DNA of 62,136 nucleotides from Streptomyces radicis (lineage in GTDB: Bacteria; Actinomycetota; Actinomycetes; Streptomycetales; Streptomycetaceae). The position numbers and the translations under genes were made by a program. The stretch lies in assembly GCF_003626575.1 (NCBI RefSeq), contig NZ_RBDY01000038.1, forward strand, positions 1-62,136, written 5' to 3'. Numbering within the stretch: position 1 is the stretch's first letter; each line of letters opens with the position of its first letter. Below the pieces are notes generated by a model. The model did not search any database. It was not told where the DNA came from and saw nothing but the letters and a program-made list of their open reading frames with translations. Of the stretch, positions 35,282 to 44,531 are shown piece after piece.

Positions 35282-36358
35282 TCACCGGTCGCCGTACAGC
35301 TCCCGGTAGGAAGGGAAGACGCCACCCGGGGTCTCCACGCCCTCGGCGGCGAGCAGCCCCTTGACCACCGCGCGGGCCAGCACATCGGCCCCCGCGGCGA
35401 GCAGCCCGTTGAACGCCAGCGCCACCTCGATCGGCGACCCCCCGCCCGACCCAGGGCGCTCCCCCGTGGCCAGCGCGAACACCGTGTCGCCGTCCGTCAT
35501 CAGATGCGCGGGCCGCACCGCCCTGGCCAGCCCGTCGTGCGCCGTGCCCGCGAGCTTCCGCGCCTGCGCGACGGACAGCGCCGCGTCGGTGGCCACGACG
35601 GCCAGCGTGGTGTTCAACGGAGGCCGCTCCCCCGCCGCCCGCGTGGCGGTGGCCGCCATCGCCCGATCGAGACGCCGGGCCGCCTCGGCATGCGTCGCCG
35701 CCGCCGGAACGCGCCCCGGCTCGCCGTGGAGCGCGCCCGTCGCCGGGTCGACCGGGGAGCCGGCGGCGTTCACCGCGGCGAGCGCCGCCACGGTGGCCCC
35801 CGAGGGCAGCACCGCGCTGGCCGTGCCGATCCCGCCCTTGTACCCGCCGGCGACCGCGCCCGTCCCCGCGCCCACGCTCCCCTGGGCGACGGCCGCGCCG
35901 GGGCCCGTGGCCGCCGCGGCCTCGACGGCGGCCCGGCCCAGGGCCGCGTCCGGCCTGGCCCGCCAGTCCCCGCCGCGCCCCAGGTCGAACAGCACCGCGC
36001 CCGGCACGATCGGCACCACCTGCCATGGCTCGGGCCCGATCCGGAAGCCACGCCCCCGCTCCTCGAGCCAGGCCATCACTCCCGAGGCCGCGTCGAGCCC
36101 GAACGCGCTGCCACCGCTCAGCAGCACCGCGTCCACGCGCTCCACCAGGTTCCGCGGGTCGAGCACGTCCGTCTCCCGCGTGCCGGGGCCGCCGCCGCGC
36201 ACGTCCACCGCCGCCACCGCCCCGCCCTCGGGCGACAGCACCACCGTCGTCCCGGTCAGCCAGCCACCCCCGATCCGCTGGGCGTGCCCCACCCGTAGCC
36301 CGGCCACGTCCGTGAGCGCGTCGCGCTCGCCCGCGACCGCCGATGTCGCTCGATCCAT
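35282..36358 (-). CDS. P1-family (DmpA-like) N-terminal nucleophile peptidase
   Basis: Self-processing aminopeptidase/esterase of 358 residues. The cleavage and nucleophile motif is PLNTTLAVVATDA, with Asn249-Thr250; Thr250 would become the N-terminus of the small subunit. The large-subunit start VAGLRVGHAQRIGGGWLTGTTVV and GGSAFGLDAASGVMAWLEE are family hallmarks. Substrate (D-amino-acid or beta-peptides) unknown. The ATG at 36358 was chosen over an upstream in-frame codon as the family N-terminus begins there. Confidence 0.88.
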   Translation of the reverse strand: MDRATSAVAGERDALTDVAGLRVGHAQRIGGGWLTGTTVVLSPEGGAVAAVDVRGGGPGTRETDVLDPRNLVERVDAVLLSGGSAFGLDAASGVMAWLEERGRGFRIGPEPWQVVPIVPGAVLFDLGRGGDWRARPDAALGRAAVEAAAATGPGAAVAQGSVGAGTGAVAGGYKGGIGTASAVLPSGATVAALAAVNAAGSPVDPATGALHGEPGRVPAAATHAEAARRLDRAMAATATRAAGERPPLNTTLAVVATDAALSVAQARKLAGTAHDGLARAVRPAHLMTDGDTVFALATGERPGSGGGSPIEVALAFNGLLAAGADVLARAVVKGLLAAEGVETPGGVFPSYRELYGDR

Positions 36359-36435
36359 GGCACATCCGTACCACGGGTCCCCCACGCGACCGGCCCGTCC
36401 ACCGGACGTTTATCGATCGTCAATCGCCGACCGGG

Positions 36436-37119
36436 ATGCTGCGCGTCATGTCCGGAGATCACGAGGGCAGAGGGAGCGGCTCCGGGCCGACCGACGTCCT
36501 CAACCACACGCAACTGGTGCGCGAGGGCGAACGGGCGGCCCACGCCCTGGCCCGGCTGGGCGTGGTGCCCGGCGACCCGGTGGCGGTCATGCTGCCGATG
36601 TGCCTCGAGTCGGTGACCGTGACGCTCGCCTGTGTCAGCCTCTCGGCCGTGCGCGTCTCGCTGCCCGTCGGGCGGCACCCCAGCCTGATCCGGCAGCGGA
36701 TCCAGAGCTCGGGCGCCCGGGTCCTGGTCAGCGCGGACGCCTGCCTGGTCGACGGGCGGGTGCACGGCGTCAAGGCGGCGCTCGACCGTGCCCTGACCGG
36801 CTGCCCCGATGTGGAGCGGGTCTTCGTGGTGCGGCAGCTGGCCCAGCCCGTGCCGTGGCAGCCGGGCCGGGACCGCTGGTGGCACGAGGCGCTGGCCGCC
36901 GAGACGCTGCCGCCCCGGCCGTATCCTGGCCATATGAACGACCACGCCCGGCCCGGCCGGTCGCCCGCCCACCCGGCGAGCCGACTGGACTTCGACGACC
37001 CGCTGGAGCGCCCGTCGAGCGACGACACCGACCCGGGCTGGGGCGACGAGAGCCCCGATGACCCGGGCTCCGGGGACCTGGCCCGCTTCCTGCGCGAGCG
37101 GCCCCCGCACCACCTCTGA
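36436..37119 (+). CDS. Truncated AMP-binding (acyl-CoA synthetase-like) protein
   Basis: Protein of 227 residues. The first ~130 resemble the N-terminal lobe of acetyl-CoA synthetase-type enzymes (NHTQLVREGERAAHALARLGVVPGDPVAVMLPMCLESVTV..VSLPVGRHPSLIRQRIQSSGARVLV). The ATP-binding and adenylation motifs that should follow are absent. The tail (about 165-227) is acidic and Pro-rich. It cannot be an active ligase. It may be an old remnant or a repurposed binding protein. The start could also be the ATG at 36448. Confidence 0.6.
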   Translation: MLRVMSGDHEGRGSGSGPTDVLNHTQLVREGERAAHALARLGVVPGDPVAVMLPMCLESVTVTLACVSLSAVRVSLPVGRHPSLIRQRIQSSGARVLVSADACLVDGRVHGVKAALDRALTGCPDVERVFVVRQLAQPVPWQPGRDRWWHEALAAETLPPRPYPGHMNDHARPGRSPAHPASRLDFDDPLERPSSDDTDPGWGDESPDDPGSGDLARFLRERPPHHL

Positions 37120-37175
37120 TCGCGAGCGCCCTGCCCCCGGTCCCGCCGCTCCTTGTCCCACTACCCCCTGTCCCG

Positions 37176-37691
37176 CTACTCCCTGTCCCGCTCCACCGAG
37201 CGCTGCGGGCCCACGGCCACCGCCGCCTCCCTGGCCCGCCGCTGGGCGACCAGCTCGTCCCGGATCTCGGCGAGCAGCTGCACCTCCGTCTCCGGCGGCT
37301 GCTCCGCGGGCGCCTTGGCCGCCCGCCGCGCCATGTACCGGGTGAGGGGCATGATCATCAGGAAGTAGACGACCGCCGCGGTGATCACGAAGGTCAGCGA
37401 GGCGCTGAGCACCGAGCCCCAGCGGATCGGGATGCCGTTCACGATCTGGCCCGCGTCGTTCACCTCGCACGGGCCCCGCAGGCACGACTGGTAGGCGTCG
37501 AGATCCTGGGTGCCGAAGGCGCCGACCAGGGGGTTGATGATGCCTTCCACCACGGAGTTCACGATGTTGGTGAAGGCGGCGCCGATGACGACGGCCACGG
37601 CCAGCTCCACCACGTTCCCCCGGAGGAGGAAGGCGCGGAAGCCCGCCAGCGTCTCCTTCGCCCCCGCCACGACGCCCTTGCGCTCGGTCAC
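37176..37691 (-). CDS. mscL: Large-conductance mechanosensitive channel MscL
   Basis: Membrane safety valve of 171 residues that opens under hypo-osmotic stress. The first helix is LRGNVVELAVAVVIGAAFTNIVNSVVEGIINPLVG, the second LTFVITAAVVYFLMIMPL. The loop between contains two cysteines (QSCLRGPCEV). The basic/acidic C-terminal helix is longer than in the E. coli protein. The GTG start at 37691 has AGAGG 8 bases upstream. Confidence 0.95.
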   Translation of the reverse strand: MTERKGVVAGAKETLAGFRAFLLRGNVVELAVAVVIGAAFTNIVNSVVEGIINPLVGAFGTQDLDAYQSCLRGPCEVNDAGQIVNGIPIRWGSVLSASLTFVITAAVVYFLMIMPLTRYMARRAAKAPAEQPPETEVQLLAEIRDELVAQRRAREAAVAVGPQRSVERDRE

Positions 37692-37829
37692 CGATCCGCC
37701 TCTCGTCCCGGGCTCCGCGCCTGCCGCGGAGCCGCAGCGGACCACGCTGCAACAGGCGCCGTAGGGCTGTCCAATCCGGCCACCACCCCGATGATCTTCC
37801 CCCGGTGACCGAGCGGCCCCGGCGGACGC

Positions 37830-38516
37830 TCACCACCGGGTCACCGCCAGCTCCGCGGCGGCCGCCGCGCCCGCCAACTCCGCGGCCGTGGCCGGGGGAA
37901 CGGAGAGCACCACCAGCGCGCCGCCCGAGCCGTCGGTGGGGGCGGACGCCCCCTCGGCCGCCCCGCCGCCCGGCACGGACGCGACCCGCGCCCGGCGCGC
38001 GACCACCCGCGCCGCCGCACCGGCGTCGGGCCCGGCCCGCGCCGCGAGCACGTCGACGCGGTCCCCTGGCCGCAGCAGCCGCACCGCCTCCGCGTCGGCG
38101 ATGCGCACCGGCGCCATGACGAGGTCGTCGGGCGCGGCCGAGGGCTCCGACCCCGCGGTGGCGGCCCGCTCACCTGCGACGGAGCCCGCCGCGGACCCGT
38201 CGCGCGAGCCACCCACGCCGGGCAGCAGCAGCGCGAGCACCGCCGTCATGACCGCGAGCGCGGCGCCGAGCGCCCGCCGCCGCCGTCGACGCGGCCCGCG
38301 CGGCAGCCACCACCGCGCGCCCCGCGGGCGGACCGGCGGAAAATCGGGCACGGGAACGGACGGCGTGACGGCCGGGAGAACACCCATGGGAACGCCCGCG
38401 GCGCCGGGCACGGAGGCAAGCGTGGAGCCGGGCATGGAGCCGGGCATGGTGAAGGAGGACGCGGAGGAAGAGGGACCGGCCGAGGGCCGCTGACCTGACG
38501 TCGTGACGCGTTGCAT
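37830..38516 (-). CDS. SAF-domain (CpaB/RcpC-like) membrane protein
   Basis: Protein of 228 residues. A Pro/Ser-rich N-terminus (1-85) is followed by a basic RRRRRRALG run and one membrane helix at about 82-100. The extracytoplasmic part begins with MAPVRIADAEAVRLLRPGDRVDVLAA, a SAF/RcpC motif as found in Flp-pilus assembly. No other pilus gene is nearby, so the role is open. It is 138 bases downstream of mscL in opposite reading order. Confidence 0.7.
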   Translation of the reverse strand: MQRVTTSGQRPSAGPSSSASSFTMPGSMPGSTLASVPGAAGVPMGVLPAVTPSVPVPDFPPVRPRGARWWLPRGPRRRRRRALGAALAVMTAVLALLLPGVGGSRDGSAAGSVAGERAATAGSEPSAAPDDLVMAPVRIADAEAVRLLRPGDRVDVLAARAGPDAGAAARVVARRARVASVPGGGAAEGASAPTDGSGGALVVLSVPPATAAELAGAAAAAELAVTRW

Positions 38517-38583
38517 GGCACCACCGTGCCCGCTTCCCCACGATCCCGCCGGGCCCTGTGGACAACCCCCAGCCTGTGGAAAA

Positions 38584-38609
38584 CTCCCTCACCCGATCGA
38601 GTGAGGGAG
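38584..38609 (-). terminator. Terminator of the fmdB-mtnP operon
   Basis: CTCCCTCAC (38584-38592) pairs with GTGAGGGAG (38601-38609). It lies just past the minus-strand mtnP stop. Confidence 0.65.
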
Positions 38610-38633
38610 CCGGCCCCGCCCCATCGCGGCGGG

Positions 38634-39482
38634 CTACGGCAGCGCGATCCCCGGGTCCTGCCCGAGCAACGCGGTCGGGCACAGACAGTCACGGTCCTTG
38701 GGCAGCCTGCCCACGACGTCGAACAGCACGTCGCGCAGCCGCCCGATGTTCTCCGCGAAGACCTCGAGGACCTCCGCGTGCGAGACGCCCTCACCCACCT
38801 CGGCGCCCGCGTCCAGGTCCGTGACCAGGTTCACGGACGTGTAGCACAGCTCCAGCTCACGGGCCAGGATCGCCTCGGGGTGCCCGGTCATGCCGACCAC
38901 GGACCACCCCTGGGCGGCGTGCCAGCGCGACTCGGCCCGCGTCGAGAAGCGCGGCCCCTCGATCACGCACATCGTGCCGCCGTCCACCGCGTCCCAGCCG
39001 TGGTCCCGCGCGGCCGCGAGCACGACCTCGCGCCCCGATGGGCAGTAAGGGTCGGCGAACGACACGTGCACGACGTTGGACTGCTGCCCGTCGGGGCGCG
39101 TCTCACCGTCGTAGAAGCTCTGCTGCCTGCCCTTGGTGCGGTCCACCAGCTGGTCCGGCACCAGCAGCGTGCCGGGACCGTACTCCGCGGTGAGCCCGCC
39201 GACCGCGCACGGGCCGAGGACCTGCCGGACGCCGAGCGAGCGCAGGGCCCAGAGGTTCGCCCGGTAGTTGATGCGATGCGGCGGCAGCCGGTGCGTCCTG
39301 CCGTGCCGCGGCAGGAACGCCACCCGCCGCCCGGCGATCTCGCCCACGAACAGCGCGTCGCTGGGCTCGCCATAGGGCGTGTTCACGGTGACCTCGGTCA
39401 CATCGTCGAGGAACGCGTAGAACCCCGACCCGCCGATCACGCCGATCTCGGCCCCTCGCCCGTCGAGGGCGCCCTGGCTCAT
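38634..39482 (-). CDS. mtnP: S-methyl-5'-thioadenosine phosphorylase
   Basis: PNP/MTAP-family phosphorylase of 282 residues that splits methylthioadenosine with phosphate in methionine salvage. GVIGGSGFYAFLDDV is the phosphate-binding start, FLPRHGRTHRLPPHRINYRANLWAL carries the base and phosphate site, and VVGMTGHPEAILARELELCYTSVNLVTD is the family's purine-binding segment. The ATG overlaps the stop of the zinc-ribbon gene (ATGA), so they are co-translated. Substrate (MTA or adenosine/inosine) is inferred from family. Confidence 0.9.
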   Translation of the reverse strand: MSQGALDGRGAEIGVIGGSGFYAFLDDVTEVTVNTPYGEPSDALFVGEIAGRRVAFLPRHGRTHRLPPHRINYRANLWALRSLGVRQVLGPCAVGGLTAEYGPGTLLVPDQLVDRTKGRQQSFYDGETRPDGQQSNVVHVSFADPYCPSGREVVLAAARDHGWDAVDGGTMCVIEGPRFSTRAESRWHAAQGWSVVGMTGHPEAILARELELCYTSVNLVTDLDAGAEVGEGVSHAEVLEVFAENIGRLRDVLFDVVGRLPKDRDCLCPTALLGQDPGIALP

Positions 39483-39889
39483 GCGGCAGAGGCCGCGGCG
39501 CTCGACGACGAGCCCGACGAGGCCCCCTTCGACGACCCGGACGACCCCGACGACCCGGACGAGGAGCCCGACGACCCGGACGACCCCGACGAAGAAGAAG
39601 AGGACGACGAGTCCGAGGAGGACGAAGAAGAGGAAGAAGAGGACGAGGCCCCGGAGGACTCCGAGCCGCCCTTCTTGCCGCCCGAGGACGCGGGGCTGCC
39701 GGAGGACGACGAGCTACGGCTGTCGTTCCGGTAGAAGCCGGAGCCCTTGAACACGATGCCGACGGCCGAGAACACCTTCTTCAGCCGCCCCTGGCACGCC
39801 GGGCACACCGTCAGGGCGTCATCGGTGAACTTCTGCACCACTTCAAGGCCCTCGTGGCACTCGGTGCACTGATACTGATACGTCGGCAC
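39479..39889 (-). CDS. FmdB/Ruc-like zinc-ribbon protein with Ser-rich tail
   Basis: Small protein of 136 residues. The N-terminal zinc ribbon has Cys8-x2-Cys11 and Cys31-x2-Cys34 (MPTYQYQCTECHEGL..CPACQGRLKKVF), then GIVFKGSGFYRND. The last ~75 residues are almost only Ser, Gly and Ala. This layout matches mycobacterial Rv0991c (Ruc), a redox-regulated chaperone with an unstructured C-terminus; the function here is inferred from that. The GTG at 39889 has AGGAGG upstream and gives the family start; an upstream in-frame codon does not. Coupled to mtnP. Confidence 0.85.
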   Translation of the reverse strand: MPTYQYQCTECHEGLEVVQKFTDDALTVCPACQGRLKKVFSAVGIVFKGSGFYRNDSRSSSSSGSPASSGGKKGGSESSGASSSSSSSSSSSDSSSSSSSSGSSGSSGSSSGSSGSSGSSKGASSGSSSSAAASAA

Positions 39890-40003
39890 GTCACCCTCCT
39901 GGCACTCATGGTCATGGAGTGCTAACGACGGTCCATCGTGCAGCATTCCGGCCCTCCAAGTCCACTGCCCCTCCCTTCCACCGCCCCCCACTCCAACCGC
40001 CGC

Positions 40004-41518
40004 TCACTCCCGCGGTCGCCGCAGCCCCGTGCTGCCGCGCTGCCCGAGCCAGCCCGCCAGCTTGCCGCCGCGCCCGACGGCGAGCAGCCGCCGTTCCGTC
40101 GCGTCCCGCACCTCGTCCGTCGCGATGACGAGCAGCTCGTCGCCGCGCCGCAGCGCCGTGGAGGGCTCGGGCACGAAGCTCGTGCCGCCCCTGACCACCA
40201 GCGTCACCGCCGCCTGCGCGGGCAGCCGCAGCTCGCGGACCTCCACACCGTGCATCCGCGACGCCGACGGGATCGCCACCGAGAGCAGATGGCCGCGCAG
40301 CCGGTCGAGCGGAGCCGACTCGATGTCCACGTCCACCGTCTGCTCGTCGTCGGTGATCCGCAGCCGCCTGGCCAGCCACGGCAGCGTGGGCCCCTGCACC
40401 AGGGTGTAGACGACGACCAGCACGAAGACGATGCTGAAGATGCGCTCGCTGTCCTCGACCCCGCCGACCACCGGGATGATCGCGAGCACGATGGGCACCG
40501 CGCCGCGCAGCCCGGCCCAGGAAAGCAGCGCCTGCTCGCGCCAGCCCCGGCGGAACGGCAGCAGGCACAGCACCACGGACAACGGCCTGGCCACCAGCGT
40601 GAGAACGCCCCCGACGACGAGCGCCGGGACCAGCGCGGGCCACAGCGCGCCCGTGTTGACCAGCAGCCCGAGCAGCACGAAGAGGCCGATCTGCGCCACC
40701 CACGCCACCGCGTCCGCGAAGCCGCGGGTGGCCGGGCCGTGCGGCAGCCCGGCGTTCCCCAGCATGAGCGCCGCCACATAGACGGCGAGGAAGCCGCTGC
40801 CGTGCGCCAGCGCGCCCCCCGCGTACGCCAGGACGCAGAAGCCGAGCACGGCGATGGGGTAGAGCCCCGACGCGGGCAGCGCCACATGCCGCAGCGCCAG
40901 CGCGCCGACGCGGCCGACGAGGAGGCCGATCACCAGGCCGATGGCCAGCTCAAGGGCCATCACGCCGAGCAGGACGTACCACGTGGTGGTGTGGTGCGGG
41001 TCGGAGAAGGCGACGACGAGGATGATCACCGGGGCGTCGTTGAAGCCGGACTCGGCCTCGAGCGTGCCCGTCAGCCGCCTCGGCAGCGGGACGCGGCGCA
41101 GCACCGAGAAGACGGCCGCGGCGTCGGTCGACGAGACGACCGCGCCCATCAGCAGCGCGGGCGTCCAGGCGAGCCCGACCAGGAAGTGGGCCGCGGCCGC
41201 GGTGACCCCTACGCTGACGCCGACGCCGAGCGTGGCGAGCACGGCGGCGGACGGGATGGCGGGCCTGATGTCGCGCCAGCGGGTGGAGAGGCCGCCCTCG
41301 GCGAGGATGACGACGAGCGCCGCGTATCCGATGACCTGGGTCAGCTCCGCGTCGCTGAAGTCGACCCCGAACCCTCCCTCGCCGAGCGCGATGCCGATGG
41401 CGAGGTAGAGGAGCAGCGAGGGCAGCCCGGTGCGGGAGGTCAGCCGCACCGCCGCGACGGCGAGGAGCAGGATCAGGGCGCCGGCGAACAGGAGTTCGTT
41501 GAGGCGGTCGACAGTCAG
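40004..41518 (-). CDS. Cation/proton antiporter (NhaP/CPA1) with TrkA-C domain
   Basis: Membrane antiporter of about 504 residues, likely K+ or Na+/H+. Thirteen or so helices include the substrate site region (AALLMGAVVSSTDAAAVFSVLRRV, LTGTLEAESGFNDAPVIILV) and the CPA1-type LRGAVPIVLAII. A cytoplasmic TrkA-C regulatory domain follows (VEVRELRLPAQAAVTLVVRGGTSFVPEPSTALRRGDELLVIA). The obvious GTG start at 41449 would cut the first membrane helix. An in-frame CTG at 41518, with GAGAGG upstream, restores NELLFAGALILLLAVAAVRL, so I use it. Confidence 0.8.
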   Translation of the reverse strand: MTVDRLNELLFAGALILLLAVAAVRLTSRTGLPSLLLYLAIGIALGEGGFGVDFSDAELTQVIGYAALVVILAEGGLSTRWRDIRPAIPSAAVLATLGVGVSVGVTAAAAHFLVGLAWTPALLMGAVVSSTDAAAVFSVLRRVPLPRRLTGTLEAESGFNDAPVIILVVAFSDPHHTTTWYVLLGVMALELAIGLVIGLLVGRVGALALRHVALPASGLYPIAVLGFCVLAYAGGALAHGSGFLAVYVAALMLGNAGLPHGPATRGFADAVAWVAQIGLFVLLGLLVNTGALWPALVPALVVGGVLTLVARPLSVVLCLLPFRRGWREQALLSWAGLRGAVPIVLAIIPVVGGVEDSERIFSIVFVLVVVYTLVQGPTLPWLARRLRITDDEQTVDVDIESAPLDRLRGHLLSVAIPSASRMHGVEVRELRLPAQAAVTLVVRGGTSFVPEPSTALRRGDELLVIATDEVRDATERRLLAVGRGGKLAGWLGQRGSTGLRRPRE

Positions 41519-41737
41519 GGGCGGATCCTCTCGCCGGTGCGGCCGGGTGAACCGGGTGAACGTGAGGTGGCCGAGGGGCCGGACGCAGCGTACAGGTACG
41601 GCAATTCACGCCGTTTGCACCGAATTTACCATCATATGAACGCAGCGGCCTGCTCGTGTGACTCCCCGTAGGCTCACCCCAGTGGCCGTATGTCTATGGT
41701 TGCTTCCTACCGCTCAGCTGCCCTCTGAAGGACAGAG

Positions 41738-44530
41738 ATGCCCGCCAAGAAGCCCAGGCGACGCGGTCGTCTGACCGTGATCGCTCTCGTCGTGCTGCTC
41801 CTGGCCGGAATCGGCTACGGCGCTTACTGGAGCGTGAGTACCGTGCGGGCGTCCTTTCCGCAGGTCTCGGGAGAGATCGCGATCGAGGGCCTGTCCGCGC
41901 CCGTGACCGTCACCCGGGACGGCAACGGCATCCCGCAGCTGTACGCCGACAGCGCCGACGACCTCTTCCTCGCGCAGGGGTACGTGCACGCGCAGGACCG
42001 TTTCTGGGAGATGGACGTCCGCCGCCACATGACCTCGGGGCGGCTCTCGGAGATGTTCGGCGACGGGCAGGTCGAGACCGACGCCTTCCTGCGCACCCTC
42101 GGGTGGCGCCAGGTCGCGCAGGAGGAGTACGACACGCTCCTGACCGACGAGACCAAGGCGTATCTCCAGGCCTACGCGGACGGCGTCAACGCCTACCTCG
42201 CCGAGCGCGACGGCCCCGAGCTGTCCGTCGAGTACGCGGCGCTCGGCTTCGTCAACGACTACGCGCCCGAGCCGTGGGACCCGGTCGACTCGGTGGCCTG
42301 GCTCAAGGCGATGGCCTGGGACCTCCGCGGGAACATGCAGGAGGAGATCGACCGCTCCCTGCTGGCCGAACGGCTCAGCCCCGAGGAGATCGAGCAGCTC
42401 TACCCCGAGTACCCGTACGACCGGAACCGACCGATCGTGACCGAGAACGACGCGGACGGGACCGACGGCCTGGAGGGCGACGGCATCGGAACGCCCCCCC
42501 CGGGCTCGGGCCTGCCGGGCGAGGGGCTCGGGGACGGGATCGGCGAGGACCCCGAGGGCGTGGGCAGCGAGATCGGCTACGAGAGCCCCGACGACGCGCT
42601 CGGCGGCGCCGCGACGCAGCTGGCGTCCGTCTCCGAGACGCTGGACGAGATCCCCGCCCTGCTGGGCACCAACGGCAGCGGCATCGGCTCCAACTCCTGG
42701 GTGGTGTCCGGGGATTACACGACCACCGGCTCCCCGCTGCTGGCCAACGACCCGCACCTGTCGCCCTCGTTGCCCGGCATCTGGTACCAGATGGGGCTGC
42801 ACTGCTCCGAGGTCAGCGCCGAGTGCCCGTTCGACGTCTCGGGCTTCTCCTTCTCCGGCATGCCCGGCGTGATCATCGGCCACAACCAGGACATCTCCTG
42901 GGGCCTGACCAACCTCGGCGCGGACGTGAGCGACCTGCGACTCGAAAAGCTCGAGGACGGCAACTATCTGCACGACGGTGAGCAGATCCCTTATGACACG
43001 CGCACCGAGGTGATCGCGGTCGCGGGCGGCGAGCCGCGCGAGATCACCGTGCGTGAGACCGAGAACGGCCCGATCATCTCCGATCGCGGCGAGGAATTCG
43101 CCGATGTGGGTGACAGCGCGCCCGTCGACTCATCGGCGCCCGACCGCGGCGAGGGCTACGCCGTGTCGCTGACGTGGACCGCGCTCCAGCCGACCGGCAC
43201 GATGAACGCCGTCTTCTCCCTCAACACCGCGACCAACTGGGATGAGTTCCGCGCGGCAGCCCAGGACTTCGCCGTCCCCTCCCAGAACCTCGTCTACGCC
43301 GACACCGAGGGCAACATCGGCTACCAGGCCCCCGGCCTGATCCCCATCAGGGGCGAGGGCGAAGGGCGCTACCCCTCCCCCGGCTGGGACTCGGCCTATG
43401 ACTGGGTCGACTTCATCCCGCAGGACGAGCTGCCCCGCGAGTTCAACCCCGAGCGCGGCTACATCGTCACCGCCAACCAGGCCGTCGTCGACCCCGACAC
43501 GTACGACTACGCGCTGACGGAGGACTGGAGCTACGGCACGCGCAGCCAGCGCATCGAGGAGCTGCTCCTGGCGACCATCGAGGACGGCGGCAAGATCTCG
43601 ATGGGCGACATGCAGTCCATCCAGCTCGACAACAGCAACGAGATGGCCGAGACGCTGGTCCCCTACCTGCTCGACGTCGAGATCGGCGACGAGTACGTCA
43701 GGGAGGCCCAGCAGCTCCTCGAGGGCTGGGACTTCACCCAGGACGCCGACTCGGCCGCCGCCGCCTACTACAACGCCGTGTGGCGCAACGTCCTCCAGCT
43801 GGCGTTCGGCAACAAGCTCCCCAAGGAGCTGCGCGTCGAGGGCCAGTGCCTGCGCGTCCCGCCCGCCGACGAGTCCCAGCCCCTGGAGAACCTCGACGGC
43901 GGCGAGCGGCTGATCACCGAGTGCGGCGAGCGTTCCCGCGACACCGCGCAACCGGACGGTGGCGACCGGTGGTTCGAGGTGGTCCGCGGCATCATCGAGG
44001 ACCCGGACAACGTGTGGTGGCAGGCGCAGGGCACCACCACCCAGCCCGCCGTCGACAACCGCGACGACCTTCTCGCCCGCGCCATGCGCGACGCCCGCTA
44101 CGAGCTGACGGCCGAGCTGGGCAAGGACATGGACACCTGGAGCTGGGGCCGCCTGCACCGCCTGATGCTCAACAACCAGACGCTGGGCACCGAGGGCCCA
44201 GGGCCCGTCCAGTGGCTCCTCAACCGAGGCCCCTGGAACCTCTCGGGCGGCGCCGACGCCGTCGACGCGAGCGGCTGGAACGCCGCGGGCGGCTACGACA
44301 TCACCTGGGTCCCTTCGATGCGCATGGTCGTCAGCCTCGACAACTTCGACGAGTCGCTGTGGATCAACCTCACCGGCGCGTCGGGCCACGCCTACCACGA
44401 CAACTACACCGACCAGACCGACCTCTGGGCGGACGGCGAGTACCTTCCGTGGGCCTACGGCCGCGACGCCGTCGAGGAGAGCGCCGAGCACACCCTGACG
44501 CTCACCCCGGCGGCGGCCGAGCAGGAGTGA
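41738..44530 (+). CDS. Penicillin-acylase-family N-terminal nucleophile hydrolase
   Basis: Exported or membrane-anchored hydrolase of 930 residues; a basic N-terminus and helix LTVIALVVLLLAGIGYGAYW (about 12-31) anchor or export it. The family start FLAQGYVHAQDRFWEMDVRRH is clear. The nucleophile is Ser318 in GIGSNSWVV, which would begin the beta chain after autocleavage. Before it, a Gly/Asp/Glu-rich insert (about 235-285) forms an unusual linker. Later NDPHLSPSLPGIWYQ and GHNQDISWGLT match the B-chain core. Natural substrate unknown: beta-lactams, acyl-homoserine lactones and similar amides are possible. Confidence 0.88.
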   Translation: MPAKKPRRRGRLTVIALVVLLLAGIGYGAYWSVSTVRASFPQVSGEIAIEGLSAPVTVTRDGNGIPQLYADSADDLFLAQGYVHAQDRFWEMDVRRHMTSGRLSEMFGDGQVETDAFLRTLGWRQVAQEEYDTLLTDETKAYLQAYADGVNAYLAERDGPELSVEYAALGFVNDYAPEPWDPVDSVAWLKAMAWDLRGNMQEEIDRSLLAERLSPEEIEQLYPEYPYDRNRPIVTENDADGTDGLEGDGIGTPPPGSGLPGEGLGDGIGEDPEGVGSEIGYESPDDALGGAATQLASVSETLDEIPALLGTNGSGIGSNSWVVSGDYTTTGSPLLANDPHLSPSLPGIWYQMGLHCSEVSAECPFDVSGFSFSGMPGVIIGHNQDISWGLTNLGADVSDLRLEKLEDGNYLHDGEQIPYDTRTEVIAVAGGEPREITVRETENGPIISDRGEEFADVGDSAPVDSSAPDRGEGYAVSLTWTALQPTGTMNAVFSLNTATNWDEFRAAAQDFAVPSQNLVYADTEGNIGYQAPGLIPIRGEGEGRYPSPGWDSAYDWVDFIPQDELPREFNPERGYIVTANQAVVDPDTYDYALTEDWSYGTRSQRIEELLLATIEDGGKISMGDMQSIQLDNSNEMAETLVPYLLDVEIGDEYVREAQQLLEGWDFTQDADSAAAAYYNAVWRNVLQLAFGNKLPKELRVEGQCLRVPPADESQPLENLDGGERLITECGERSRDTAQPDGGDRWFEVVRGIIEDPDNVWWQAQGTTTQPAVDNRDDLLARAMRDARYELTAELGKDMDTWSWGRLHRLMLNNQTLGTEGPGPVQWLLNRGPWNLSGGADAVDASGWNAAGGYDITWVPSMRMVVSLDNFDESLWINLTGASGHAYHDNYTDQTDLWADGEYLPWAYGRDAVEESAEHTLTLTPAAAEQE

Positions 44531-44531
44531 T

